NCBI GenBank assembly: GCA_021432635.1 | Contig: MU270051.1 | Span: 186,001 to 250,000, forward strand | Length of the DNA: 64,000 bases | Source of the DNA: Thozetella sp. PMI_491 | Taxonomy: Eukaryota > Ascomycota > Sordariomycetes > Chaetosphaeriales > Chaetosphaeriaceae | Direction: 5' to 3' | Part shown: positions 47,546 through 58,756 of the stretch, piece after piece | Layout of the letters: each line of letters starts with the position of its first letter | Position numbering within the stretch: the stretch's first letter is position 1 | Translations under genes and position numbers: made by a program | Notes under the pieces: generated by a model | Told to the model about the DNA's origin: nothing | Database searches by the model: none | The model's input: only the letters and a program-made list of their open reading frames with translations

Positions 47546-48597
47546 ATGAAGCCCTATTCGGCACTGATAGCTGTGGTCTCGCTGTCCATGGTGTCCGGCC
47601 ACACGATATTCGTCCAGCTTGTGGCCAGCGGTCAAACCTATCGTACTAGCCCCCCACCCACTCAGGAACCGGGATGGTGGCCTGGCTGACAGGAAGATGT
47701 AGCCATCAAATACGGCATCCGAGACCCTACTTACGATGGCGTACGTTCACCGACGCGCTATCTGACTAGACTATCCCTAATACTCTTTTAGCCTCAGACA
47801 GATGTCAGCTCCAAGAATATGGCATGCAACGGCCCACCGAACCCAACCACTCCCTCTGACAAGATCATCCCGGTCACTGCTGGCACGAACGTCACGGCTG
47901 TGTGGCGCCACACTCTCGAATGTTAGTGGTACCGCCCCCTTCGCCGGCAGGCAAACGGAACTGACTCTGGAGCAGCTGGAGCCAACGACGTCATGGATGC
48001 CGGACACAAAGGACCGGTCATGGCCTACTTGAAGAAGGTAACCGACGCGAAGTCTGACCAAGGTGTCGGTTCTGGATGGTAATATCCCCGGGAACCGTAA
48101 CGAGATCGCGAGAACGCGCTAAGAGACTGACCTTTCACCAGGTTCAAGATCCAGGAAGGCGGGTACAGCAACGGTGTGTGGGCGACCAACGAGGTCATCA
48201 GCAATAAAGGGAACCATGTTATTCACATACCCGACTGCATCGAGGATGGCCAGTACCTACTTCGTGCTGAGATGGTTGCGCTCCATGGCGCAAGGTCGGT
48301 GAACGGGGCCCAGCTCTATGTAGGTACTGAGAAGTCGTGAGGATCTTCAGCTGCGGTTCTAATGGGGAAACAGATGGAATGCGCTCAGCTCAACATCACC
48401 GGAGGTACCGGAAAAGCCAAGCCGACAACTTATAGCATCCCTGGGATTTACAAGTCCAACGACCCGGGTCTCCTCCTCGACATTTATTCCCTAAAGTCCA
48501 ACTTCCAATACGTAATTCCAGGTATGTTAGCTCATTGGCCGAGTATGCAGAGCGCATCGCTAACTAGTACACAGGACCTCCCAAGTTCACTTGCTAG
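47546..48597 (+). CDS. AA9 lytic polysaccharide monooxygenase (first copy)
   Basis: Secreted copper enzyme that cleaves cellulose oxidatively. Exons 47546-47642, 47703-47740, 47792-47921, 47976-48078, 48142-48319, 48374-48521 and 48575-48597 give 238 residues. Signal peptide 1-18 ends SG, so H19 becomes the N-terminal copper-binding histidine ([11 protein letters not shown]). The second histidine brace residue is H99 ([12 protein letters not shown]), and the axial tyrosine is Y182 with Q180 (AQLYMECAQ). Disulfide cysteines are present, and the protein ends PPKFTC with no linker or CBM. The short exon 2 (38 bases) is required to restore [14 protein letters not shown]. The gene lies head-to-head with CDH and upstream of a second AA9 gene. 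Confidence 0.95.
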
Positions 48598-49459
48598 TAG
48601 TTCTTCGACGTTCTTGTGCCGAATTACTAGCCTATCGACGCAGGCCATGGCTGTGTACTCTACTCTATCCCTCCGCCTAAACTGGAGGAGAGAAGATCGA
48701 TAGAACTGAATCCTAGAAATATTATTAGTGAACACTGCTGAGGATGTTTGCATCTCAAAAAGTGAATACTAGGACAACGGGCAGTCGTTTGGTAGAATTT
48801 CACCTCGACACCGACCAGTTAGCCTTCCCCGGGAAGGGCCTCAAAGTACACTTCACGGCCAGCACACGAGTAGTAGGCATGTCGAGGTGCAATCGCGCCC
48901 AGAATATCGGCAGTCGTCATCCTGTGGCTGTTAGCTCGACCTTGTGAGACGGCTTTCGGGATTTGGCATCCCACTGCGGATTGGACACGGGACTACGGCT
49001 TCCACATGGGGTGCCGGCCTGATATTAAGACACCCGCACCACCCGCATTCAACCCCACACTCTTCTCGCATGGAGAGGCGCCCATTTGATATGCAATCTA
49101 GAGCGACGCAAGGCCTCATTTCATGCCAATTCCCATGAGCACATTTCCCTGGCTTGCACCCAAAGGTGGCCCACCCTCAGCACCCTAAGGCTTATTGTTT
49201 GTGCCCTCGAAGACCTGGATCCGTCCGAGAATGGGGCAGCGATCTATTCTATATACGCTCCAACCCGTCGTCGTGCGGCATTTGCGGCAAGTCGACATCC
49301 GGGAAGAGCTCTGCCGGGACCATTCTTAACCTTCGTGGCCGTCGCTTGGCGTATTCGAACCTTAGTCTTCAGAGAGAACGCCCTCGGAGACTAGATCGAG
49401 AACTACCAGAAATTGCCTACAACCTCACCATACCACTAGGCAGCTCTAACGGCAGCAAG
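48598..49459. other. Intergenic region between the two AA9 genes
   Basis: About 860 bases. A TATATA-like word sits near 49238-49245, about 215 bases before the second AA9 start. The open frame from 49154 is an upstream extension of that gene and is not supported as coding. Confidence 0.5.
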
Positions 49460-50309
49460 ATGAAGTTCTCTTCCTGCATCCTCGCCCTTTCTTTGGGAGT
49501 GGTGAACGTCTCAGGACACTATATTTTCCAGCAATTCGCACTGGCGAGCAAGAAGTTTGAAGTCTACGAGCATATCCGGCGCAACTTGAACTACAACTCA
49601 CCTGTGACAAGTTTGGCGTCGAAGGATCTTGTATGCAATGTCGGCGGTCTCCAGGGAACGAATACCACCACGGTCGACGCAAAGGCTGGGGATTCGTTTA
49701 GCTTCCACACAGATGTGGCAGTCTATCACCAAGGCCCGATCTCGCTGTAAGTCTGCTGGCCTGCTAATCAAGGTGTAAGACGCCGGCAGCAAAGCCTAAC
49801 GTGATTTTAGATATATGTCGAAAGCGCCGGGTGCAGCGCATGACTATGACGGCAGTGGGGACTGGTTCAAGATCTACGACTGGGGCCCGACCTTCAGCGG
49901 CGGTCAGGCGTCGTGGCCGCTCCGATGTAAAAGCCTTCCCCCAAGAATGGAGCAACATGTACTGATGAGAAGCAGCCGACTACACGTACCAGATTCCCAA
50001 GTGCATTCCCAACGGCGAGTACTTGCTACGCATCCAGTCCCTTGCCATTCACAACCCCGGCGGTACACCCCAGTTTTACATCAGCTGTGCGCAATTAAAC
50101 GTTACCGGAGGCGGCAACGCGACGCCCGGCCCGACCTGTAAGATTCCAGGCGCTTTCAAGGCAACTGATCCAGGATACACCGCCAATGTAAGTATTTCCT
50201 CGTGTCTTCCTCGTCTTGACGCCAGTCGGTGCTGATGGCTATACTACAGATCTATAACGGCCTCAAGTCCTACACGGTGCCTGGCCCAACCGTATTCAGC
50301 TGCTCTTGA
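49460..50309 (+). CDS. AA9 lytic polysaccharide monooxygenase (second copy)
   Basis: Secreted copper monooxygenase. Exons 49460-49746, 49811-49926, 49976-50187 and 50250-50309 give 224 residues. Signal peptide 1-19 is followed by H20 ([11 protein letters not shown]), the N-terminal copper ligand. The second ligand is H90 ([16 protein letters not shown]), and the active-site pair is Q167/Y169 ([10 protein letters not shown]). The protein ends in the common [11 protein letters not shown] motif, with one Ser after the last Cys, and has no CBM. It differs strongly from the neighbouring AA9 in sequence, intron number and intron positions, so the two are not a recent tandem duplication. The reading frame is open above the ATG, but the signal peptide fixes the start. 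Confidence 0.95.
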
Positions 50310-51699
50310 GAGCGATGTATTGTAGCGGAGGGGAAATTAGGTGTTCGCTTCCCTAGAAATGGCGTATTGTGGTCTGGTGTTCATAATTTTGGTCAATTTT
50401 AGACGACATTGATACTTGCAGTCTCGTACCGGTGCCGGGCCGGCGAGATCAGGGCAGGGAGCAGACAGCAGACCAGGGCAACCATTCCCCGGCTAGTCCT
50501 AGTAACCATCACCAACCAGTTAGCTATATTTAAGCTCGCGCATTAGTGTCAATTCTCTCTAGGTAGCTATCCAGAGGGTATGGCACGCTGCGCGAAATGA
50601 TCACGCCAGATTCGATTTAGTTAGCGCTCCCTGATGCTACCTAGTTATATTGCGTACGCTGTGTCTCCAACTTGTGCGCAGGAGACACAGGCCCGGAGGT
50701 CAGTTGATCCCAGTTTGTCTACCAGTCTCAATTTGGATGATTCCCCGCTGGCGTTCGGCGACCCATATCGCCTGTACCTCTCGAGATCTGAAATGGGTGG
50801 AGTTGTAACACGGAGGCTCCCCCAGAATCACATTGTCCACCGAGCGTCTCTTCCCCACGGGCTCGCACTTGATCGGCATTGATAGGCCACTGGCAATGCC
50901 GCTCCCCAATTTACACGGAGCCCTGCCGCCGAGACGCTGGGCCGCTTCTCCCTCCCCAACGGGCACAGCAGCTCGGCCACTCATGTTTATCCGTCCATGG
51001 GATCCCCGCAAAACGCCCCCTGCCTATTGCCCCGAGGCCTGTCAATCTGCGGCAAGGCTCTTGTAAGCGGAGGGCAAACGCCAACCCCTCGAGTCGGGAC
51101 TTGCAGCACACGGCTACACGATGGGCCGCCATGGCCGAAATTTCGCCTCTGCACTCGGAGAACCTGTTTAGTGTTCATGCTGCCTCCCCGCGTCGGCGGC
51201 TGCATGCTATGAGCTTCGTCTACGAATTTATGGTCGCTCGGCCTTGCCATATCGACGAGCCGACAACAAGTCATGCGCTACCTCCGAGGGAACGAATGAG
51301 GCTGCAGCTTTGGGGCCTGCCTCTTCCCGGGAGCTGCCAGAAAGCTTAGTTCGATTTCCGGGAACGGTAGCTCGGGCCTCCAAGCGCGGAAGCTGAGCAC
51401 AGGTACCTCATATGGGCCCGGATCTGCTGGATCCTCGCCCATCAGGGTCTCTATCTCGTAAAGGCACTTGCATAGTGCCAAATTGCCCTCCTAGCCATGG
51501 TTTCTTCCCGAGAGACAGTGGCGGAGACCAGCTTCCTCCTGGTCAATGTTGGATGCTCCGCAGGGTAGAGGATATAATAGCTAGCTAGAGCTCCTGCAGG
51601 TACACACTCTTGGCGGCCAACCTCTCTCCCCACCCTACCCTTGGCATTGTTTACTCTGTTCACACATCTCCCCTCGTTATTGGCGTCCAGAAAGTCACA
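50310..51699. other. Intergenic region upstream of GH5
   Basis: About 1.4 kb. It contains the GH5 TATA-like box at 51573. Other open frames (50833-51349 and its antisense) have no recognised similarity. Confidence 0.5.
51573..51578 (+). promoter_or_regulatory. TATA-like box of the GH5 gene
   Basis: TATAAT in the context GATATAATAG, about 125 bases before the ATG at 51700. Confidence 0.4.
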
Positions 51700-53270
51700 A
51701 TGCACACCTCTATCCTCTCCGTCATGGCCTTGGCCGGAACTGCCATTGCTCTGCCGCAAGCTGGCACTCTAGAGAAGCGGGCTGGCGTCCAATTCCGTAA
51801 GCCACCTTTCCCATTAGGCCCTCTCTTGAGCCTAGTTGGTGCAGATCAGTTCTGACGATTCTGCTTTTTGGGAAATAGGAGGTGTGAACATTGCCGGATT
51901 CGACTTCGGATGCTCCATCCAGGTATGCACAATGTGCCGCCGGACGCTGCAACGGTGCCAACTTGCTTACTGAAAAAAGGGTGCTTGCAATCTCACTCAG
52001 ACCACCCCGCCAGTCTCCAGCTTGGGTGGCATCGATGGGTAAGCATCTAGGCTGAACAGAAACATTGTTTCATGGGTCTGCATACTGACAAGCTCATAGA
52101 ATCGGTCAGATGCAGCACTTCTCCAAAGACCTTGGCATGAACATGTTCCGGCTTCCGGTTGGCTGGCAATATCTGGTCAACAACCAGCTCGGCGGGACTC
52201 TAGATGCTTCAAACTTGGGCAAATATGACCAGCTGGTCAAGGGCTGTCTCGCCACAGGAGCCTACTGCATTATTGATGTAAGTGATTGCATTGCCTCCTT
52301 GCAGCATTCGCTGGCCGGCTATGGCTGACAGGATCTAGGTTCACAACTGTCCGTGTCCAATATTCCCTCCCAATCCTATCAACTTTGATGCTAAATATCG
52401 GTAGATGCGCGGTGGAATGGCCAGATCATCGGCCAGGGCGGGCCGACCAACGATCAATTCGTCAACCTGTGGACCCAGCTCGCCAAGAAGTACGCATCTG
52501 AGGCAAAGATGGTCTTTGGCATTATGAACGAGGTGAGAGAATGCCATACCAGTATCTCCAGATTAACCGGTCGGTGGACTGACACAGATTCTCATAGCCC
52601 CATGATGTTCCTGATATTAACAAGTGGGCGGATACTGTGCAGGCTGTCGTCACGGCTATCAGAGGCGTGGCGAAGTCACAAATGATACTTCTTCCGGGGA
52701 ATGACTGGACCTCTGCCGCAGCTATGCCCACCAAGAGCGGCCCCGCCCTTCTCAAGGTCAAGAACCCAGATGGGTCGACTGACGGTCTCATCTTTGACGT
52801 CCACAGTAAGCAATGCACGGGGATGTTTGGGAGGGGCTGTAGCCTGCAAACTAGATCTAACAGGACCGCCTCTAGAGTATCTTGACTCGGACAACTCTGG
52901 AACACACACTGAGTGCGTCACCGACAACATCAGCTCCGCTTTCCAGCCCCTAGCCACCTGGCTGAAGACCAACAATCGTCAGGCTCTCAACAGCGAGACC
53001 GGCGGCGGAAACACTGCCTCGTGCCAGAAGTACTTGTGCGCGCAGCTGCAGTTCCTTGAGTGAGCCACGCCCAGCATATAGTCTTCTCCCATTGCCTATG
53101 CACGATTAACATTATTTCTTAGCCAAAACTCCGACGTTTTCCTCGGTTGGACCGGTTGGTCCGCCGGTGCATTCAACCCACAGACGTACGAGCTCAGCGA
53201 AGTCCCGACCAAGAACGGAAACTCATGGACGGATACTTCGCTCGTCAAGGCGTGCATGAAGAAGGCGTAG
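51700..53270 (+). CDS. GH5 (subfamily 5) endo-beta-1,4-glucanase
   Basis: Secreted cellulase cutting internal beta-1,4 bonds. Exons 51700-51796, 51879-51922, 51980-52038, 52100-52277, 52339-52348, 52405-52532, 52598-52805, 52876-53059 and 53123-53270 give 351 residues. Signal peptide about 1-17, then a short propeptide ending in the Kex2-type K26-R27. The catalytic core includes NMFRLPVGWQYL, DVHNYARWNG, the acid/base E172 (GIMNEPHD) and the nucleophile E282 (LNSETGGGN). No CBM1 precedes the core, unlike Trichoderma EG II. Exon 5 is a micro-exon of ten bases coding VHN plus one base; it is essential to restore the HNYARWNG motif. Confidence 0.95.
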
Positions 53271-53513
53271 TCACCTTGTGGTCTAGACAATGCCGGGAGT
53301 AGCTCGTTTCTGTACATAAACTACGAGAATGGGATGGCGAGGGGTGTCCAGGCTCGCACTGGATGTAGCCTTAATGGAGAATACATGTAGACCTTCCCCT
53401 TCCTCTCCGCTTTCATAAAGAGAAAAAGAAGGACATCACATCCCTTCGATCGAAGCCGGATTCTGTATCTGCATTGAATCTTCGTACAAGAGAAAAGTAG
53501 GACGTTGAAAGGC

Positions 53514-54294
53514 CTAAGGAGAAACCGGCAACCATTTAGAGTTCTGGTCCCCAAACGCCCGAAGGTGCTTGAACTTGACCACTTGGTTGCCTTCTTTGCT
53601 AGGGCTATCGAATGGCAATTCATGGAACTCATGCTGTGACTTCTGTCAGAAATTCCCAATTTCATAAGAAAGAAAAGGCATAGTCATTTACTTACGATGA
53701 CGATATACTGGGGAACGCTGTCTACTTTGAATTCAGATCGAGGCAGCGAGTTGTTGACAAAAATCTGCGCCAGAGTTGAGTGGATTGGCTGTTCTCCTGC
53801 AAGAGAGCCTCGGCGGAACAGTTCCTGCGTGTCTGTCGCATCCGAGTCAAAAGTAACAATAACAACAGAGTCGGTGGGCGCTAGACATTGGGCTTATTAG
53901 TTCGTTGTAGTTTAAGCCTGCACTTCAACTCGGCATGCTCACCGCGTGATTCAGGGTCGCCTAAGGACAAGATCGTTTGGTAGAAGCGAATATCGAAATC
54001 AGCCACCTCAGAGATGTGTTTGCTTGGATTGGGTAGAAGGTCGCTGGTGAGGGGAACCCGGAAGAATTCTCCGTTCGCTAGCCACATGAGGTCGCTCAAG
54101 GGATAAACCGCGAGGTAGGGTCGCCTGGTCGGCTCGCTATCGGGGGCTTGAAAGCGGAAGGATGAAAAGATGCCAGAAGTTGCGAGGACATCTGGTATGT
54201 GAACCTCCTCGTACCATGTGCGAAAGGTGTCGGCATCGAGGCTGTCGTCGCTAATCTTGGAATTGGCAAGTATGAAGCCGGGGACTGGCACCAT
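53514..54294 (-). CDS. Uncharacterised fungal protein, EthD-like dimeric alpha/beta-barrel type
   Basis: Exons (minus) 54294-53943, 53880-53696 and 53642-53514 give 221 residues. No signal peptide. The N-terminal part (FRTWYEEVHIPDVLATSGI, then RPYLAVYPLSDL) has the W-Y-x-x-x-H-x-P-D pattern seen in EthD/stress-responsive alpha-beta barrel proteins, which dimerise and often bind small ligands. The second half may form another ferredoxin-like unit. Function is unknown. The start was set at the ATG at 54294; upstream codons have no ATG in frame. It is divergent from the FAD oxidoreductase at 55182, with a TATA box about 100 bases upstream of its start. Confidence 0.8.
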
Positions 54295-55181
54295 CTTTCC
54301 TGCCTTGGGGACTAGCACGAGCTGGGTCTAGGAGCTTTGAGGTTTTTCTGTATTGGAGTCGTGCTCCCGACAAGATCAGGCTTCGGAGCCATCTATATAT
54401 ACCTGAGCGTCGGCCAAGGAGCGGAGGTAGATCAGGTGGCTGAAATGCTTCAGATAAGGTTACACAAGAAGAGGAAACTATGCATACGGACCTCCGCTCC
54501 TGTCCGTCATGTCCGACTCGGAACATGCTCAGAACATATCTGATGTGTTGTCGGGAATATTCTCTAGACTATGCCTCGGTCGCTAATCCCGCACGTTTCG
54601 GGATTATACCCCCAAGCTATTTCCGCAATTGACCTAAGCTCCGAATCGATACCCGACTAAAGGAGAGACTCCACCAGGTCTGGCCGTCCAGGTTAACCAC
54701 TCCATGTACCTACTCACACTCGCTTGTTCACATTGCAGACGTATTTCCATAGCTCCTCTGGAAGTCGAAGAGGGCGATGCATTTATCTCCTCTTGCTTTG
54801 ACCTTTGTGGCAGTTCGCCGATGGAGACCCTCGTCCACGATCATAGCAGCTTCAGCGTTCACCAATTCGGACTCTTACACGGGGAAGGGCAAATGTGAGC
54901 AAATAACCAGCGCGCGCATGGGATTCAAGGCCACTAGCTACGATAGAAAGGCTCCGGCATGTGGCTCTCTCATTTGCATGACTCCTACTTTGCGCAGACG
55001 CGTACTTCACAAAGTGGCCGAAAACTACCCGGCGTCGCTAACTGCCACGACGCGCGGAGACATTTCGGGGCCTGATAACAGAGAGATTTTGAACCCAGAT
55101 TTACGAGGTAGATAAATACCGGGCTCCTTCCATTCTTTTTGAAACCAAATATCCCAATATCTGTCTCCAATGTTCCTTAAA
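54295..55181. other. Divergent promoter region
   Basis: About 890 bases between the EthD-like gene (-) and the FAD oxidoreductase (+). The TATATATA at 54394-54401 suits the minus-strand gene. Open frames here are short and unsupported. Confidence 0.5.
54394..54401 (-). promoter_or_regulatory. TATA box of the EthD-like gene
   Basis: TATATATA, palindromic, 100 bases upstream of the minus-strand start at 54294. Confidence 0.45.
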
Positions 55182-56291
55182 ATGGCTAAACAGACGTACG
55201 ATTGCCTCATTATCGGCGCTGGGCCGGCCGGTCTCGCCACGGCGACTGCCCTCGCCCGTCAACAGCACACAGCCCTTGTGTTCGATTCACGAGTGTATAG
55301 AAACGCCATAGCAACTCACATGCACAATTTCCTTGGTTGGGATCACAGGAACCCGGCGGACCTCAGGAAGCAGGCCCGCGACGACCTCCTCGCTCGCTAC
55401 CCGTCCATCCACTTCCACGACACATCCGTCGTACAGCTTCGGAAGCTGGAGTCCGGCTCCTTCGAGGCCTTGGACGACGCCGGAGAGAAGTTCATAGGCC
55501 GAACAGTTTGCCTCGCGACGGGCGTTAAGGATCTGATGCCGGAGATTCCCGGCTATGCCGAGTGCTGGGGTCGTGGAATGTAAGCCAGCTCGGTCCTCTC
55601 TAGATATCATCAAGATGCCAGACTACTCACAACGTCGCTGTTTCTCAGCTTTCATTGTCTCTTCTGCCACGGGTTTGAGGAGCGCGGCAAAGCCTCAACC
55701 GGCGTCCTAGCGACCGACTTCATCGCAGATTCCAAGATGGCAGTTCACCTTGCCAATATGATATTGCGGCTCTCCGACAAGACTACTATTTACACCAACG
55801 GGAACGAGTCTCTGGCGGAGGAGGTCCGCGGAGTGCTGCAGCGGCCCATCCCAAGAATCAAAATCGACGCCCGGAAGGTCGTCAAGTTTGCCATGGCATC
55901 ACAAAGCGGCTCCGAAGTCGTCATGACTTTTGAGGATGGGTCGACAGTCACGGAGGGTTTCCTAGTATGTATACAAGAGCCACCTTCCCGCACTAGTCGT
56001 TCTTGGGCCGCTCTGTCTTTGCCTCCTCATACTCATCGTTCTTGCTCATAGGCCAATCATCCCAACGTGGCGATCAACGGACCCTTCGTGCAGCAACTCT
56101 CCCTCGAGACCAACCCTTCGGGCGAGATCAAAACGACGCCGCCGTTCAATGCCACCTCGGTGCCAGGCGTGTATGCCTGCGGCGACAACGCAACCATGAT
56201 GAGGTCGGTGGTCATGGCAAGCGGCATGGGGTCATTTGCTGCGGTGGGGATAGCATCGCAGATCCAGGCCGAGGATCTGCAATCATCTTGA
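55182..56291 (+). CDS. Thioredoxin-reductase-like FAD oxidoreductase with CxxC
   Basis: Exons 55182-55579, 55649-55964 and 56052-56291 give 317 residues. The FAD motif is IIGAGPAGLATATAL near the N-terminus; a redox pair C136-LF-C139 sits in the thioredoxin-reductase position (IFHCLFCHG); and the second FAD signature is GVYACGDNA near the C-terminus. The canonical NADPH GxGxxA signature is not obvious between them: the stretch after the CxxC reads GVLATDF and lacks it. This pattern fits the fungal TrxR-like family that includes dithiol oxidases of secondary metabolism (for example GliT-type). An ATG at 55170 would add four residues, but the ATG at 55182 has the better context. Secreted targeting is not predicted. 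Confidence 0.88.
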
Positions 56292-58756
56292 CCGCCTTGG
56301 AGGAACCGGGCGGCCACTTGGCTCCTATCGGCAGTGGTTCCCCGGAATGCACATAGATCGTCGTGTAAGCAGGACAAATTTTGCTGGAATTGCGTGCGGG
56401 ATGCCGTAGCGGGCAACTGTGTGGATGGGGAAGAGTGGGCAGGGGCTGAGAAAGGCTCCAATCGAATTACACGCTTATGCTTGAGGAAGCCGCCAAACTG
56501 TAGGATGATGTCAAGCGTCTTCCCCCAATCTACCGAGGTCGTACTGGCCTTAACCCGAGACGACTCGTGCATAGAAATCGTGCATGCTTAGTACCTTAGC
56601 CATCGCAGAGACTACCAGAGAGAAACATCTAGCCGAAAACAACTCTGCAAGCTACGGACTAGTTCGGCTGGTTCGGTCAGTGGTAGGCTGGGAGGCCGCA
56701 GGCGTGGCAAATCCGCCCACTGCGCAGTGGGGGAATTGGAAGAATTGGTGCAGGATGACCAACCGTAGCGGGCACGAGAGCCATCAGGTCGCGGCAAGAT
56801 ATACGGCCCTTTTCTCGTGACTTGACTCCTACAGTGGTCCTTATTTGGATAAGGAGCACTAATTAGCTGCGATGGGTCGATGGGTAGCAGAGCGGGCTGT
56901 AGGACAAGGGCCCTGGTGCGTCTTTTCAGGGGACTATCCCAGCCAAGGTCTCGACTTTCCCGAACCACAACGACGATCCCCCCAAAAAGCTCCCGGGATG
57001 TACTGTACATACGCGCAAAACGAAGAGCAGAAGCGCCTATGCACTTATAGCTTTGGTTGGCAACTGGTCGATGCTTCTACTCTACCGGCACGTTCGAGCT
57101 ATCGGCCTGGCCACTAGCTACAAACAACGAAGATCTGCCGAGTCGGGCCTCGCCAAAGCCCGCTTCCCGTCTTCTCGGACCAGGAAGTCGTAGAGAGATC
57201 GCGACAATGCGGGGGGAGAAAAGGCCAAAATGTTACTACGGGGGAGGCTTGGGGAGATCGGCGAGGAAGAGCCGGCCGGGGTCGATGGATCCCTCCCGCG
57301 CACCCGCGCAACCAACGGTAGTGGGCGGCAGGCGGTGGGTGGTGGGTGGTAGCTGGGACTAAGAAGGAAGCCGCGGCTAGGCACCACACCGTCGATGGCC
57401 CCGCATCGCCCCATCTAGGAAGTTGGTGGTTGGCTTAATTCCTCTGACCACCTTCTGGAGCACCATTTGAGCACCGCAGGCACGGTTGGGCGAGACTCTC
57501 TTCGGCCCCTGTCGGGTCGGTGTAGTTTCCCCAAACGACCATTTCCGCACGATGATCTCATTTAGCATTGCCACTATTTGCCAAGTTTTTCCCGCGCGTA
57601 GACGAGACGCGCTGGCGCGATGTGCAAGGTGTGGCGACAGCTTAGGGCCTATCGGCTGACATCGGGACCTCGCTCTGCCTGGTGATCGACACATGTCTCG
57701 CAAACCGGTTCCGCGGGACCCCCGTCATCGGCCAGCCGTGACTCTGCCGGTGCCTTCCTCCGACTAGTCACGTCCCAGGCTGTGCCAGGTTCCGTGACAG
57801 ACCAGCTGCCTTGCTTTGGCTGCAATCTATCTGCTTTTTAAGGGCTCTGTCCGGTATTGGATTGCTGGTATTCCCGAATAAAATTCAATTCACCAACTCT
57901 CCCCATCCCCTCCGCTGCGCTGCAATCCTCCCGGCAAGCCGCAGGTGTGCCGTGACACACCGAAAAGACCAAAAAAAAAAGCCTCTCAAGCTAACGCCGA
58001 GCCCGCGCCGTCGCTATTGCCCGCGTTAGGACCACGTTAAAACAGAGGGCCCTAAAGAGGAGAACGCTGGCTGGACAGCCGAGGTGCGCGACCGAGCAAT
58101 AGGAGGCCCCCCCCGCCATCCATCCCGTGCCACTGTCGCGGGCGATATGGCCACGCGGGCCCAGCCAAGCCAGCTCGTCTGAGAGACTTGTCGTAATCAC
58201 GCAGCGTGGCTCGGCCACTCGCTCGCCTCCCGGGCTCTTCCATGACCGGGACCCTCCGTACATGTGGATGAGCGTGATGAGCGTGGGGAGATACGAGAGG
58301 CATTTGTGCAATGGTAGAGAGCAGCCAGCGGGCTTTTTCTCTCTTAAACCCAATAGCCCCCATTCCCTTCGCTGATCTCTCATTTGCAACGCACCCCCTA
58401 GCCGTCTGACATCGGCCATTTAGTCAAGCACGAGATCACACGGGATCACGTCCGGACATTGGCGCTTGACTGCTGTTCTGCTGGCCAACGTCGTCCCCCA
58501 CCCGAGACTCAGGTCGTACGCACACGTCAGGTGTGCGCCAGTTGCTCCTTAGACGTCGACTTTGACGTAAAAGAGGCTTGCCTCCCGAAGCTTCTCGCTT
58601 CTTACCTAACTTATAATAACCTTCATACCTACCTTCGCTGTCCCTTGCAGCTGGAAGAGCCTTGCAACCATCCTGGTCGGCTGCGACACATCCAAACCCT
58701 ACCTTGCCCTATCAGACCACCTCATTTATTTTTCCAAGCATAGCAGGCACCACACT
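56292..58756. other. Long gene-less region
   Basis: Nearly 2.5 kb with many short overlapping frames but no conserved motif or coherent exon chain. It includes a GC-rich stretch (57100-57420) and the promoter of the SR-rich gene. I see no supported gene or repeat. Confidence 0.5.
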
